Shown piece after piece: positions 1-8,185 of a stretch of DNA of 46,718 nucleotides (position 1 is the first letter of the stretch; each line of letters opens with the position of its first letter). The translations under genes and the position numbers were made by a program. Under the pieces are notes generated by a model. That model did not search any database. It was not told the DNA's origin and was given only the letters and a program-made list of their open reading frames with translations. Source of the DNA: Streptomyces aculeolatus (GTDB taxonomy: Bacteria > Actinomycetota > Actinomycetes > Streptomycetales > Streptomycetaceae); NCBI RefSeq assembly GCF_020400605.1, contig NZ_JAINRD010000039.1:1-46718 (forward strand). The letters run 5' to 3'.

Positions 1-254
1 ACACACACAGCGAGGCGGCATCGCCCTCTTCACCAGGCCGTTTCTCGGCGGCCCAGGCAGGTCGCCGCGTGCGGGCCGTGGCGGTCCGCGGGTGTGCGGC
101 GGCGTCGGACTGCCACGTGGCCGGCCGTCGGACTCGGCCACCGGCATATCGAGCTCCTAACGGCCGGTCCTCGACCGCCCGTCGCGGCTTGGGAGGGGTC
201 CCGCGGCGGCCGCTCTACGCTCCCGCCGTCGGGTCGATGCCGAGGAGGGTGCAA
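1..254. other. Left-edge non-coding stretch
   Basis: I see no convincing gene here. The open frames that cross it have poor codon bias and no ribosome-binding site. It most likely carries the upstream region of the small membrane protein gene that starts at 255, whose GAGGAGGG ribosome-binding site lies just before that start. Confidence 0.4.
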
Positions 255-689
255 ATGGACGAAACCGGGTTCCAGCCCATGGTTCTGCCGGACCGCCGGC
301 CCCGGTCGGTCACGTGGGTAGTGGTGCTGATCTGGGTGCAGGTCGTCGCCAACGCCTTCGGCGGCTGGCTGCTGCTGTACCTCGCCAAGGAGGACGAGGA
401 CCACGGTCGAGAGGTCTCCGACCTGGTGTACGTCCTCGGCTACGCGTCCTTCCTGGCGGCGGCGCTACTCGCGGTGTGCGCCGTGCTGCTGACGGGGCGT
501 CGGCTCGCCTGGCCGCGTTACACGGTCATCGTGGTCGAGTGGCTCCTGATCACCGCATGGTTCATGACGCTCCTCAGCGCCGAGGGCGGCGGCGCCGGAA
601 TCCCTCCGGTCATTCCCGCGATCGTCGCCATCCAGCTCTCCAAGAGGGACCTGGCCTCCTGGTACGACGACTCCCCCTATCGGCGGTGA
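255..689 (+). CDS. Small multi-pass membrane protein, function unknown
   Basis: A 144-residue protein with about four hydrophobic segments (roughly residues 20-43, 57-80, 88-108 and 112-127). They are separated by a charged loop (KEDEDHGRE) and followed by a polar C-terminus. The start at 255 is chosen because GAGGAGGG precedes it at good spacing; a longer frame opening at 69 has unconvincing N-terminal composition. I do not recognise the family. It resembles the small uncharacterised integral membrane proteins common in Streptomyces. It stands alone and is convergent with the next gene. Confidence 0.7.
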   Translation: MDETGFQPMVLPDRRPRSVTWVVVLIWVQVVANAFGGWLLLYLAKEDEDHGREVSDLVYVLGYASFLAAALLAVCAVLLTGRRLAWPRYTVIVVEWLLITAWFMTLLSAEGGGAGIPPVIPAIVAIQLSKRDLASWYDDSPYRR

Positions 690-796
690 GTGGGCCCGTT
701 GGGTTCTTCGATTGCGGGTTTGGGCAATTTACGAGTTCGGGGCTTCCCTGCGCACCTTCGCCCGGCCAGCGGCGTCCCGGAATTCCGCTACGGGCC

Positions 797-1477
797 TCAG
801 CCCCCGCCGGTGGCCTTCGCTTCCTTCGCCGCCTGGTCGAGGTCCTCACGGGCGTACGACAGCAGGTCGTCGAGGCCTGCCTCCTCGGCCTCCGCCCCCG
901 TGAGCGACCGCCGTAGCCAGTCGGCCGTGGTGAGCGCCAGCGCCGCGGCCCTCTCGACCTTCCCCTCCGTCAGGAGCGCCTCGATCCGGTAGCCGAGGTC
1001 GGACAGGGTTTCCGCGTCCGTCTGCGGCACGAGGAGTTCGCGCAGTCCCGCCGGGTACGGGTCACGCTCCCGGGAGCGGCGCAGGGCTTCGACCACTTCC
1101 GGGGTGCCCCCGTACTGGTCCAGGAGGCCCAGGAGTGCGTAGATCCGGGCCGTGAGCCGCGGGCGGCCCGGGTGGGTGTCCAGCCACTTCATCAGCTCGT
1201 CCTCGCCGCCGAGGTGGGCGATGAGCTCCTGGAGCGCCTGCTTCAGCTTGTACGGCAGGTCCCAGCCGTGCGGCAGAAGTTCGGCCACTTCCCGGGCCAG
1301 GGCGGCTTCGTCCTGTGCGCCGAGCGTGCCCGCGCTGAAGTCGCGCACCTTCACCGGGTCGAGTACGAGCTCCCCGGGGCCGGTCGTCCCAGCCGTCTCG
1401 GGCGGCCGGGTGCGGTGGCGCCTGCGGTGGCGGTCGGTGAGCCTGCCGGCGGTCCTGTGGAGCAGCTTCTCGTGCAC
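797..1477 (-). CDS. Hypothetical protein, helix-rich
   Basis: A 226-residue protein starting at GTG 1477, with GAGGAGG about seven bases upstream. The first 35 residues are basic and low in complexity. The rest is rich in Leu, Ala and Glu and looks all-helical (for example AREVAELLPHGWDLPYKLKQ, then ALLGLLDQYGG). There is no signal peptide or membrane segment. The repeated helix pairs could form a TPR-like or armadillo-like scaffold, but I cannot assign a family. It is convergent with the small membrane protein gene to its left. Confidence 0.65.
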   Translation of the reverse strand: MHEKLLHRTAGRLTDRHRRRHRTRPPETAGTTGPGELVLDPVKVRDFSAGTLGAQDEAALAREVAELLPHGWDLPYKLKQALQELIAHLGGEDELMKWLDTHPGRPRLTARIYALLGLLDQYGGTPEVVEALRRSRERDPYPAGLRELLVPQTDAETLSDLGYRIEALLTEGKVERAAALALTTADWLRRSLTGAEAEEAGLDDLLSYAREDLDQAAKEAKATGGG

Positions 1478-1588
1478 GGAAACCTCCTCGCCACCGGTAG
1501 CCGCCGGTGCCAGGACGTGTGCCCCTCTCCATCATGCGGGCGCCCCGGGTGATCCGCGACTCGGGCTCCCGGGTCCGGAAGCGGGAGC

Positions 1589-1619
1589 GGCCCCCGGTGC
1601 CGGGTGGGCGCCGGGGGCC
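1589..1619 (-). terminator. Hairpin terminator of the 93-aa secreted protein gene
   Basis: A 13-bp stem (GGCCCCCGGTGCC paired with GGCGCCGGGGGCC, one G-U pair) with a 5-nt loop lies just past the stop codon of the minus-strand gene ending at 1635. It has no U tract, as is usual for Streptomyces hairpin terminators. Confidence 0.6.
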
Positions 1620-1634
1620 GTAGTGCGCGAGCGG

Positions 1635-1916
1635 CTACCCGACGGGCTGCCAGTCGCCGTCCTCGTCGTCGATGTCGTCCTCCGTCAGCGCGACGAGCGA
1701 CAGGGAGCCGTCGTCGAGCTTCTGCAGGGCCACGCCGTACGGCATCTCGTCGCCGCCTCCGACTGCGCCGGTGGTTCCGGTCGACGCGAAGGCGGGGGCC
1801 TTCTCCTTGCCGCTCTCGACGGGTGCGGCCGAGGCCGCCGGGGCGGCGGTCAGCGCCGTGAAGCCGAGCAGCGCCGCCGACGAGAGCGCGACGGCGAGAG
1901 CACCAGTCCTGCGCAT
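1635..1916 (-). CDS. Small secreted protein, acidic C-terminus
   Basis: A 93-residue protein with a clear Sec signal peptide: MRR, a hydrophobic core (LAVALSSAALLGFTAL) and an Ala-rich cleavage region ending near APAASA, about residue 30. The mature part is only about 60 residues and ends in an acidic stretch (TEDDIDDEDGD). An AGGAGG ribosome-binding site lies just upstream of the ATG. I do not recognise a family. It has its own hairpin terminator, so it is probably monocistronic. Confidence 0.7.
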   Translation of the reverse strand: MRRTGALAVALSSAALLGFTALTAAPAASAAPVESGKEKAPAFASTGTTGAVGGGDEMPYGVALQKLDDGSLSLVALTEDDIDDEDGDWQPVG

Positions 1917-2026
1917 GCATCCTCCTGGATCCGGAGAGCGGCCCGGTGCCGCCCTGCGTGCACCAAGAACAACAGGGGCCCGCGTTCAGCGGGATAAGCG
2001 TTCTGGGGGTGCGGCCCGCGGTTCTC

Positions 2027-2215
2027 TTACATCTCTGCAATCCGCCGCCAGAACCTCTCGGTCCGGAATTTCTCCACGATGTGAATTCCGTGCCCCTGCC
2101 CTCCGGTTTCCGTCGTGCACCACGCGACGAATGCTCCCCCGGCCGCGTACCCGGCGAGTACGGCGATGTGCCCGCCGGCCCGGTCGAGGGTGTCGAGGAG
2201 AAACCCGCCGGGCGA
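2027..2215 (-). pseudogene. C-terminal gene fragment, family unknown
   Basis: On the minus strand about 62 codons ending at the TAA at 2027-2029 have strong Streptomyces third-position GC and protein-like composition (start GGFLLDTLDRAGGHIAVLAG, end IVEKFRTERFWRRIAEM). Upstream of about 2215 the same frame loses coding character, and no start codon with a ribosome-binding site is present. An ATG at 2219 lies in a neighbouring frame, so a frameshift or 5' truncation is likely. The ending recalls the last strand of NTF2-like or GNAT-like small domains, but I cannot assign it. Confidence 0.4.
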
Positions 2216-2390
2216 GCATGGGCGGCCTCTGTCCTGTGTCGTCCGGCGATGGTGCAGGAAAGTACCCGCCGCGCGGATCCGGGTGTCCTGAGTACGCCTA
2301 CTCACCCGCCGCCCGCCTCGCGGTTCTCGTTTTGCCGCTCCCCACCTGCTTCGATACGCTCGCCCGGGCCCGCGACCGTGGAAGAGCGTC

Positions 2391-3197
2391 ATGACCGACA
2401 TCATCAGCAGCGCCGCCAACCCGCTCGCGAAGCGCGTGAAGCTGCTCGCAAACCGCAAGCACCGGCGGCGCGAGGGGGCGTTCGTCGTCGAGGGGCTGCA
2501 GCCGGTGTGGGCTGCCGTCGAGGCGGGCTGGGAGGTCGAGACGTTCCTCGTCGCCCCGGGACTGCTGACGCATCAGCCGGCTCTGCGCATGGTCGAGGAG
2601 CAGGAGCGGGCGGGCGTGGCCGTGGCGCGGTTCGCGACGGAGTTGTTCCAGCGGCTCGTCGACCGCGACGGGCCCAGCGGCATCGCCGCCGTCGTGCGCA
2701 GCCGGGCCGGCGGACCGGAGTCCCTCGACGTGCGGCCCGGGGCGGTCTTCGTCGCCCTGCACCGCATCGCCAACCCGGGGAACCTCGGCACGATCATCCG
2801 CACCGTGGACGCCGTGGGCGGGGCCGGTGTGGTCCTGATCGGGGACACGGTCGACCCGTACGCGCCCGCGGCGGTCAAGGCCAGCATGGGGTCGCTCTTC
2901 GCCGTCGACGTGGTGCACACCCCCGGCGCCCCGGAGTTCTTCGCCTGGGCCGCGGCGCACGGTGTCGAAGTGCTGGCCACGTCGGGTTCCGCGGACGAGG
3001 ACCACTGGAGTGCCGTGTACGAACCGCCGCTGGCGTTCCTGCTCGGCAGCGAGCGGGAGGGCCTGCCGGCGGACCTGCTGGACCGGGCCTCCCGGCAGGT
3101 GCGCATCCCCATGGTGGGCACGGTCGACTCCCTGAACATCGGCGTGGCCGCGTCGATCATGTTGTACGAGGCCAGGCGGCGCAGTGAGAGCAGGTGA
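2391..3197 (+). CDS. TrmH/SpoU-family RNA 2'-O-methyltransferase
   Basis: A 268-residue SPOUT methyltransferase that would use S-adenosylmethionine to methylate a ribose 2'-OH in rRNA or tRNA. An N-terminal substrate-binding domain (about 1-105, with NPLAKRVKLLANRKHRRREG typical of the family) precedes the knotted catalytic domain. All three family motifs are visible: NPGNLGTIIRT (128-138), FLLGSEREGLP (216-226) and VDSLNIGVAASI (245-256). The start ATG has a GGAAGAG ribosome-binding site. The exact RNA target cannot be read from sequence. It sits alone upstream of a DUF5713-like gene. Confidence 0.92.
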   Translation: MTDIISSAANPLAKRVKLLANRKHRRREGAFVVEGLQPVWAAVEAGWEVETFLVAPGLLTHQPALRMVEEQERAGVAVARFATELFQRLVDRDGPSGIAAVVRSRAGGPESLDVRPGAVFVALHRIANPGNLGTIIRTVDAVGGAGVVLIGDTVDPYAPAAVKASMGSLFAVDVVHTPGAPEFFAWAAAHGVEVLATSGSADEDHWSAVYEPPLAFLLGSEREGLPADLLDRASRQVRIPMVGTVDSLNIGVAASIMLYEARRRSESR

Positions 3198-3298
3198 GCC
3201 GCCTCCCCGCGGCCCGGGGAGGCGGGCGGGGGCGCTCCGGTGTCAGTAGGGTGATGCAGGATCGGGTCGTCGGCTTGTCGAGAGGGCGCGGAGGGGCT

Positions 3299-3640
3299 GT
3301 GGCGATCGGCAACGAGCAGGTGGCGGAGCGCGTGTTGCTGCGGCCGCTGTACGAGGACGACTACTTCCCCGACCACCTCCTCGACAAGGGCAGAGCGATC
3401 CTGCTGCGGCTCTGCGAGCGGATCGAGACCGAGCGGCCCGCGGACCTCGCGGCCCTGTACGCGCTGACCCGCGGTGCGACGGAGGAGTTCAACCTGCTGG
3501 AGGCGGAGTTCGAGGCGGCCGGCAGCGAGTTCGAGACCGTCGCGCGGGAGGAGATAGGCGAGGAGTTCTGGTTCATCGCCACCGCGTACGGGTTCGCGGA
3601 TGCCGACGCCGAGGAGCTGATCGCCGCCCGGGACTGGTGA
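3299..3640 (+). CDS. DUF5713-like small acidic protein
   Basis: A 113-residue acidic protein starting at GTG 3299, after a GAGGGG ribosome-binding site. A longer frame from 3194 has a poor N-terminus. The characteristic segment is RPLYEDDYFPDHLLDKGRAI near the start, followed by helices rich in Glu and Ala and the ending ELIAARDW. I believe this is the DUF5713 family, of unknown function, from memory of its conserved Y-D-D-Y-x-P-D-H-x-x-D-K pattern. It lies 101 bp after the methyltransferase gene and may share its transcript. Confidence 0.7.
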   Translation: MAIGNEQVAERVLLRPLYEDDYFPDHLLDKGRAILLRLCERIETERPADLAALYALTRGATEEFNLLEAEFEAAGSEFETVAREEIGEEFWFIATAYGFADADAEELIAARDW

Positions 3641-3655
3641 ACGCCCCGGGTCCGC

Positions 3656-3740
3656 CTACGTGTACCCGGCGATCTGGATCAGGTTGCCGCAGGTGTCGTC
3701 CAGGGTCGTCGACGCACACGCTGGTGAGGTTGATCTTCAT
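3656..3740 (-). pseudogene. Relic of a VOC/glyoxalase-like gene (both ends, middle deleted)
   Basis: On the minus strand an ATG at 3740 with an AGGAGA ribosome-binding site opens MKINLTSVCVDD, the typical first strand of a VOC-fold (glyoxalase/bleomycin-resistance) protein. About ten codons later, in a shifted frame, follows DDTCGNLIQIAGYT and a TAG stop, the typical last strand (D-x-x-G-N-L-x-Q-I). Roughly 90 internal codons are missing. Only the ends of the gene survive, joined by a deletion. The 85-bp length is not a multiple of three, so the relic cannot encode a fused peptide. Confidence 0.65.
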
Positions 3741-3829
3741 GGGGTCTTCTCCTGGTCGTCAGCCGGCCGCGGATCTCGAACAGCGACTGGCCGTCGCGTT
3801 CCGACAACCGTCCGGCCGTCCGCCGCGGG

Positions 3830-4390
3830 TCAGTCGGCGACGTCCTCCGCCGACGTCGGGCCGAGCTGCGTGGCGTCGGCGTACTCCGGCATCGTCATGG
3901 GCTGGTCGAACAGGAAGAACGACTGGTTCGTCCCGACCGTGAACTCCAGGTACGCACCGGTCGTCGCGTCGAAGCCGAAGTAGGCGTTGCACGCCGAGCC
4001 CGAGTCGTACGTCCCGTCCATGCCCGGCTGCGCCACGACGACCTTGCCGTTCGACGACGAGTCCACCGCCTCGGTCGGCGTGAGCTTCTTGCACCGCGGC
4101 ACGGGCAGGCCCTTCATCACGAAGTACCCGTACTCGCCCCTGCCGTTCTGGATGTAGACGTACGACAGCTTCCCGCGCTTGCCCCAGGTCTCCACCCACC
4201 CGTTGATGGCCTCGCGGGTCGGCGAGTACGTCATCTTCCCCGCCGGCTGGTTCGCCACCAGGGCGTCGTAGTTGCTCTGCTTCGCGTCGTTCTCCTTGCT
4301 CCGGCTGGAGTCGTCCTCGCAGGCCGCGAGGCCCAGGACCGCGATGAGCGCCAGCACGGACGCCATGGCGATACGGGCGATCGTCTTCAT
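3830..4390 (-). CDS. Secreted lipoprotein, function unknown
   Basis: A 186-residue protein with a lipoprotein signal: MKTIAR, a hydrophobic core, then the lipobox LAAC with the lipidated Cys at 24. The mature part begins with a polar linker (EDDSSRSKENDAKQSN) followed by a folded domain that contains two further Cys residues (around PRCKKL and SACNAYF), which could pair. It contains VYIQNGRGEYGYFVMKG and ends in an acidic tail. I do not recognise a domain; similar lipoproteins of unknown function occur singly in Streptomyces. It is divergent from the esterase gene. Confidence 0.75.
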   Translation of the reverse strand: MKTIARIAMASVLALIAVLGLAACEDDSSRSKENDAKQSNYDALVANQPAGKMTYSPTREAINGWVETWGKRGKLSYVYIQNGRGEYGYFVMKGLPVPRCKKLTPTEAVDSSSNGKVVVAQPGMDGTYDSGSACNAYFGFDATTGAYLEFTVGTNQSFFLFDQPMTMPEYADATQLGPTSAEDVAD

Positions 4391-4650
4391 GTGAGCCGTT
4401 CCTTCCCTGGATGCCGACGTCGTCGGCGCAGGCCGTGGGTGCCGGCGGCGTCCGGACGGAGCGGGAGGCCGTGGTCGCGCAGGGCGGTGCGAGGTGCGGC
4501 GGGATCGGTCGCGTACGGACGCCGCGCGGCGGCCTGCCGGCTCCGATTCTGCGGCGCGGCCCCCGGGAGGGGTCCCGGCCAGGCGGCTACGCCGCGGGGA
4601 GTAGCGGCGGTGCCGCCCGCCGGGGGACGCGGGCCGGTGAGGTGCGGCCG

Positions 4651-6225
4651 ATGCTGTGGGGCATGTCCTTACGTGCCTGTGTCACCGCGCTCTGCCTGGC
4701 CGTTGCCTCCGTGCTGTCCCTGGTGGCCGTGCCGGCGCCCGCCGCGGCTCCCGACCCCGACCCCGCCCTCGTACGGGTGGACGGCGGGCTGCTGCGCGGC
4801 GAGCCGGCCGGCGACGTCGTGCGCTTCCGGGGGGTGCCGTACGCGCGCCCGCCGGTCGGCGAGCTGCGCTGGCGTGCGCCCCGGCCGCCGCGCCCGTGGC
4901 CGGGGGTGCGCGACGCCACCGCCGCCGGGCAGAAGTGCCCACAGCCCTCCGGCGGCGGCGAGGACTGCCTGTACGCCGACGTCACCGTGCCGCGGCGGCC
5001 GGGGCGGGCCGGGCCGCTGCCGGTGATCGTCTGGCTGCACGGCGGCGGCCTGACCAGCGGCAGCGGGTCGGACTACGACGCCGCCCGGCTCGCCGCCTCC
5101 GGCGATGTGGTCGTGGTGAGCGTCAACTACCGCCTCGGCGCGCTCGGCTTCCTCTCCCACCCTGCGCTGGCCGACCGGGCGGGCGGCTCGGGCAACTACG
5201 GCCTGATGGACCAGGCCCGGGCGCTGGCCTGGGTGCGTACCAACGCGGCCGCGTTCGGCGGCGACCCCGGGCGCGTCACGCTGGCGGGGCAGTCGGCGGG
5301 GGCGCGCAGCGTCTGCGCGCACCTGGCCTCACCCGCCTCGCGCGGCCTCTTCCAGCAGGCCGTCGTGCAGAGCGGAGCCTGCGCCAACCCGGTGCTGACG
5401 AAGTCCGCCGCCGACGCCCGGGGCGCGCGGGCGGCCCGGGACGTCGGCTGCGCCGGCGGCGCGGACGTCGCCGCCTGCCTGCGCCGGGCTCCGGCCGCCG
5501 ACCTGCTCGACGCGCTCAAGGACGTCGAACCGCCGGTCACCGGGACGATCACCGACGACGCCTGGGGACCGGTCGCGGGCACGCCGTTCCTCCCCGTGCA
5601 GCCGGGGACGGCGCTGCGGCGCGGCTCGGCGGCCGGGATCCCCCTGCTGATCGGCAGCACCCGCGACGAGATGCGCTCCTTCGTCCCGTACGAGTACGAC
5701 CTCGGCGGGGAACCGCTCACCGCCGGGCGCTACGCCGACGTGGTGGCCGGGACGTTCGGCGCCGACGCCCCGGCCGTGCTGCGGCGCTATCCGGCCGACG
5801 GCTACCCGAGCCCCGTGCTGGCGCTGTCGCGCGTGCTGACCGACTGGGGTGGGCGGATCGGCGCGTGCCCGACGCTGACCACCGCCACCTCCGCCGCCCG
5901 GCACGCGCCCGTGTACGCGTACGAACTGGCCCAGGACAGCGGCACGGTGGTCGACGGCTTCCCCTTCGGCGCGCACCACAGCTCCGATCTGCCGTACCTG
6001 TTCGACCTGCCGTGGGCGCAGCCCGGCCCGCCGGACCTGACCGCCGCGATCACCGGCTACTGGAGCGCCTTCGCCCACCGCGGCGACCCCAACCGCGCGG
6101 GCCTGCCCCCGTGGCGTCCGGTACGGGCGGAAGGGCGGGCCACGGTGCTCGGGCTGGCCGACGGCGCCATCGCGCCCACGCCGTTCGCGGCCGAGCACCG
6201 GTGCGGCTTCTGGGCCGGCCGGTGA
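4651..6225 (+). CDS. Exported type-B carboxylesterase
   Basis: A 524-residue alpha/beta-hydrolase of the carboxylesterase/lipase type-B family (cholinesterase-like), which cleaves carboxylic esters outside the cell. It has a signal peptide (hydrophobic core ACVTALCLAVASVLSLVAV, cleavage near PAPAAA), the N-terminal FRGVPYARPPVGELRW signature, oxyanion-hole HGGG (130-133) and nucleophile GQSAG with Ser 215. Likely acid Glu 340 lies in STRDEM and His 443 in AHHSSDLPYLF. ATG 4651 is preferred because GAGGTG precedes it; ATG 4663 is possible. The 260-bp gap before it, towards the divergent lipoprotein gene, shows no further gene. Confidence 0.9.
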   Translation: MLWGMSLRACVTALCLAVASVLSLVAVPAPAAAPDPDPALVRVDGGLLRGEPAGDVVRFRGVPYARPPVGELRWRAPRPPRPWPGVRDATAAGQKCPQPSGGGEDCLYADVTVPRRPGRAGPLPVIVWLHGGGLTSGSGSDYDAARLAASGDVVVVSVNYRLGALGFLSHPALADRAGGSGNYGLMDQARALAWVRTNAAAFGGDPGRVTLAGQSAGARSVCAHLASPASRGLFQQAVVQSGACANPVLTKSAADARGARAARDVGCAGGADVAACLRRAPAADLLDALKDVEPPVTGTITDDAWGPVAGTPFLPVQPGTALRRGSAAGIPLLIGSTRDEMRSFVPYEYDLGGEPLTAGRYADVVAGTFGADAPAVLRRYPADGYPSPVLALSRVLTDWGGRIGACPTLTTATSAARHAPVYAYELAQDSGTVVDGFPFGAHHSSDLPYLFDLPWAQPGPPDLTAAITGYWSAFAHRGDPNRAGLPPWRPVRAEGRATVLGLADGAIAPTPFAAEHRCGFWAGR

Positions 6226-6241
6226 CCTCGAAGGCCGCGTA

Positions 6242-6487
6242 CTACGTGGGTGCGGGGCCGGTCGCGGCCGCGGGCAGCGGCGTCAGCCGGCGCACGGCGG
6301 CGAAGAACCGCGGCTCGTTCCCGGCCAGCCCCGCTGCCGCCAGCGCCCGGTCGGCGTCGGCCAGCGGCCCGGCGAGCACCGCCGCGGCCAGCCCGTGCCC
6401 CCCGGGCTCCGCGAGCGCCGCCTGCGCGCTGCGCACCAGCCGGCGGTATGCCTGGGCCGCGGTCACCTCGGCGGTGTCGTCCGCCAT
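6242..6487 (-). CDS. Small Ala-rich hypothetical protein
   Basis: An 81-residue protein starting at ATG 6487 with GGAGG six bases upstream. It is Ala- and Leu-rich and predicted helical (AYRRLVRSAQAALAE, DADRALAAAGLAGNEPRFFA), with no signal peptide. The family is not recognised. It is convergent with the esterase (16-bp gap) and lies about 150 bp from the left end of the IS481-family element. Confidence 0.6.
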   Translation of the reverse strand: MADDTAEVTAAQAYRRLVRSAQAALAEPGGHGLAAAVLAGPLADADRALAAAGLAGNEPRFFAAVRRLTPLPAAATGPAPT

Positions 6488-6636
6488 CGTCGCCTCCGTT
6501 CGTCGGACGTGTCTCGTACGCCCCCAGTGTGCCGAGGGGCACTGACATCGCCCGTCCGAACTCCCCCGCCGCCGGGGCCGGTTGGCCGCCGCGGCGGCTC
6601 GCGGGGCGCTGACCGCCCGCGGTGCGGGCGGGTGAC

Positions 6637-7599
6637 CTAGGTGTGCTGTTTGGAGAGGTTGGTGACGCGGCTGGCTGGGGTTTGGCCGTCGATTCCGGTG
6701 TGGGGTCGGTGGTAGTTGTACCAGTCCAGCCAGTCGGGGAATGCTGCTTGTCGTTCGGTGTCTGAGGTGTAGGGCCGGTGGTAGGCCCATTCGTCGAGCA
6801 GGGTGCGGTGGAAGCGTTCGACCTTGCCGTTGGTCTGCGGCCGCCACGACCTGGTCCAGCGCGGGCTGATGCCCAGTTGGTGGCAGGTCTGGCGCCAGGT
6901 GTTCTTGGTGTAGGCCCAGGCGTTGTCGGTCAGGACCCGCTCGATGATGACGCTGTGTTCGGCGAACCAGGCGGTGGCGCGGGTGAGGAAGGCCGCACAC
7001 GTCGCGGCGGTCTCGTCTGGCAGGTCTTCGGTGTAGGCCAACCGGGAGTGGTCGTCCAGGGCGGTGTGCAGGTAGGCGTATCCGGCACCGTTGCGGCGGT
7101 CCTTGTTGGGGCTGCTGGCCGCACGGCCCAGTACTTTGTGGCCGCCGCCCCCGGGGATGCGGCCGAGTTTCTTGACGTCGATGTGGACCAGTTCGCCGGG
7201 CTGGGCGCGCTCGTAGCGGCGGATGGGTTTGCCGGTGGCCCGGTCCAGCGTGGCCAGTGCGGGCAGGCCGTGCCGGCGCAGGATGCGGTGGGCGGTGGAG
7301 GCGGCTATGCCGGTGCGGGCGGCCAGCCGCACCGGTCCGATGCGGTACTCGCGCCTCAGGCGGACGACCTGCCGCTCGATCCTGGGCGGGGTACGGCGGG
7401 GCTGGTGGTGAGGTTGGCTGGAGCGGTCGTGCATGCCCACCGTTCCCTGGCGCCGGTACCGTCCAGCCCAGCGGGCCGCGGTCGTGTGGCTGACCTGGAA
7501 GCGTTCCGCAGCCCGTCGAAGCGGCCAGCCGTCATCCACGACGCACCGGGCCAGACGAAGACGGCCGGTCGGCGTCAGCGGGGCATTACGGTGGGACAC
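6637..7599 (-). CDS. IS481-family transposase
   Basis: A 320-residue DDE transposase. A two-part N-terminal DNA-binding region (helix-turn-helix around RRAAERFQVSHTTAARWAGR, then RRYGLP-type helices near IAASTAHRILRRHGLP) precedes an RNase-H-like catalytic core. The core shows VHIDVKK (first Asp), VLTDNAWAY (second Asp) and QTNGKVERFHRTLLDEW (Glu). GTG 7599 is chosen for the AGGAGG just upstream; an upstream GTG at 7638 is possible. The final codon and the TAG stop are completed by the flanking CTAG target duplication, so the element itself ends without a stop. It appears intact. Confidence 0.93.
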   Translation of the reverse strand: MSHRNAPLTPTGRLRLARCVVDDGWPLRRAAERFQVSHTTAARWAGRYRRQGTVGMHDRSSQPHHQPRRTPPRIERQVVRLRREYRIGPVRLAARTGIAASTAHRILRRHGLPALATLDRATGKPIRRYERAQPGELVHIDVKKLGRIPGGGGHKVLGRAASSPNKDRRNGAGYAYLHTALDDHSRLAYTEDLPDETAATCAAFLTRATAWFAEHSVIIERVLTDNAWAYTKNTWRQTCHQLGISPRWTRSWRPQTNGKVERFHRTLLDEWAYHRPYTSDTERQAAFPDWLDWYNYHRPHTGIDGQTPASRVTNLSKQHT

Positions 7600-7709
7600 G
7601 AGGGCCTCCTGGCGGTCGGCGTAGATGTCGCAATCCACACCGAACCCAGAAGGCCCTCACCCGTTCAAGCACCAAGCACGCGTGTCACCAACGTCCCCGA
7701 ACAGCACAC
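6641..7709. mobile_element. IS481-family insertion sequence, complete
   Basis: A 1,069-bp element with imperfect terminal inverted repeats. The left end begins GTGTGCTGTTTGGAGAGG at 6641, and the right end read inwards from 7709 begins GTGTGCTGTTCGGGGACG; 23 of 26 bases match. It is flanked by CTAG at 6637-6640 and 7710-7713, consistent with the CTAG target duplication known for IS481. It holds one full-length transposase gene. Confidence 0.9.
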
Positions 7710-8120
7710 CTAGCGCGTCAGGTACGCGCCGAGCGTGTCGGCTTCGCGGCGCAGCCTGGCCGCGGCGTCGGACTGGCCGCCCGTCTCGTACACCCCGGCC
7801 TCGGTGCGGCGTTCGTCGATCTGCGCCCGCAGCAGGGCGCGTACGTCGTCGGCGGAGAGCACGCGTCGGGCGGCCTCGGCCGAGCCGACGCCGGCGGTGG
7901 CGCCGGCGACGTGCTCGCTCTGCTGCCCGGCGGGGGCGTCGGGGGCCTGGACGGCCTCGGCGTTGTCGATGGCGGCGAGCGCGGTGCGCAGCGCGGAGAC
8001 GGCCTCGCGGTCGCGTGCCTTCATCGCGGCGCGGAGGTCCGCGCGCAGGAGGGACCGCAGTACCTGCGCGTCCTCGGCCGTTCCGGGGTCCGTGGGCGGG
8101 TCCGCCGCTGCCGCTGTCAT
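7710..8120 (-). CDS. GatB/YqeY-domain protein, short form
   Basis: A 136-residue protein with the YqeY-type helical segment: LRSLLRADLRAAMKARDREAVSALRTALAAIDNAEAV (partial) near residues 20-60 and a second block around LRAQIDERRTEAGVYETGG. YqeY is related to the tail domain of the GatB amidotransferase subunit and may bind tRNA, but its role is not established. Full YqeY proteins are about 150 residues with a second bundle after the EAYL motif; this one stops at LGAYLTR. Its TAG stop lies inside the CTAG duplicated by the IS element. It follows the SDR gene on the same strand. Confidence 0.78.
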   Translation of the reverse strand: MTAAAADPPTDPGTAEDAQVLRSLLRADLRAAMKARDREAVSALRTALAAIDNAEAVQAPDAPAGQQSEHVAGATAGVGSAEAARRVLSADDVRALLRAQIDERRTEAGVYETGGQSDAAARLRREADTLGAYLTR

Positions 8121-8185
8121 GCGCCCAACGTACCGGTCGCACCCGCCGCCGCGGTCCCCCGGCCGCGGCGGCGGGCCGCCGCAGG

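Noticed and set aside
2391..2458. Minus-strand start at 2458 for the fragment ending at 2027
   Set aside because: The stretch 2216-2458 has no coding bias on that strand and overlaps the start of the methyltransferase gene.
6637..7713. IS insertion truncating the YqeY-domain gene
   Set aside because: The TAG lies in the target CTAG itself, so the stop predates insertion; no continuation of the gene is found left of the element.
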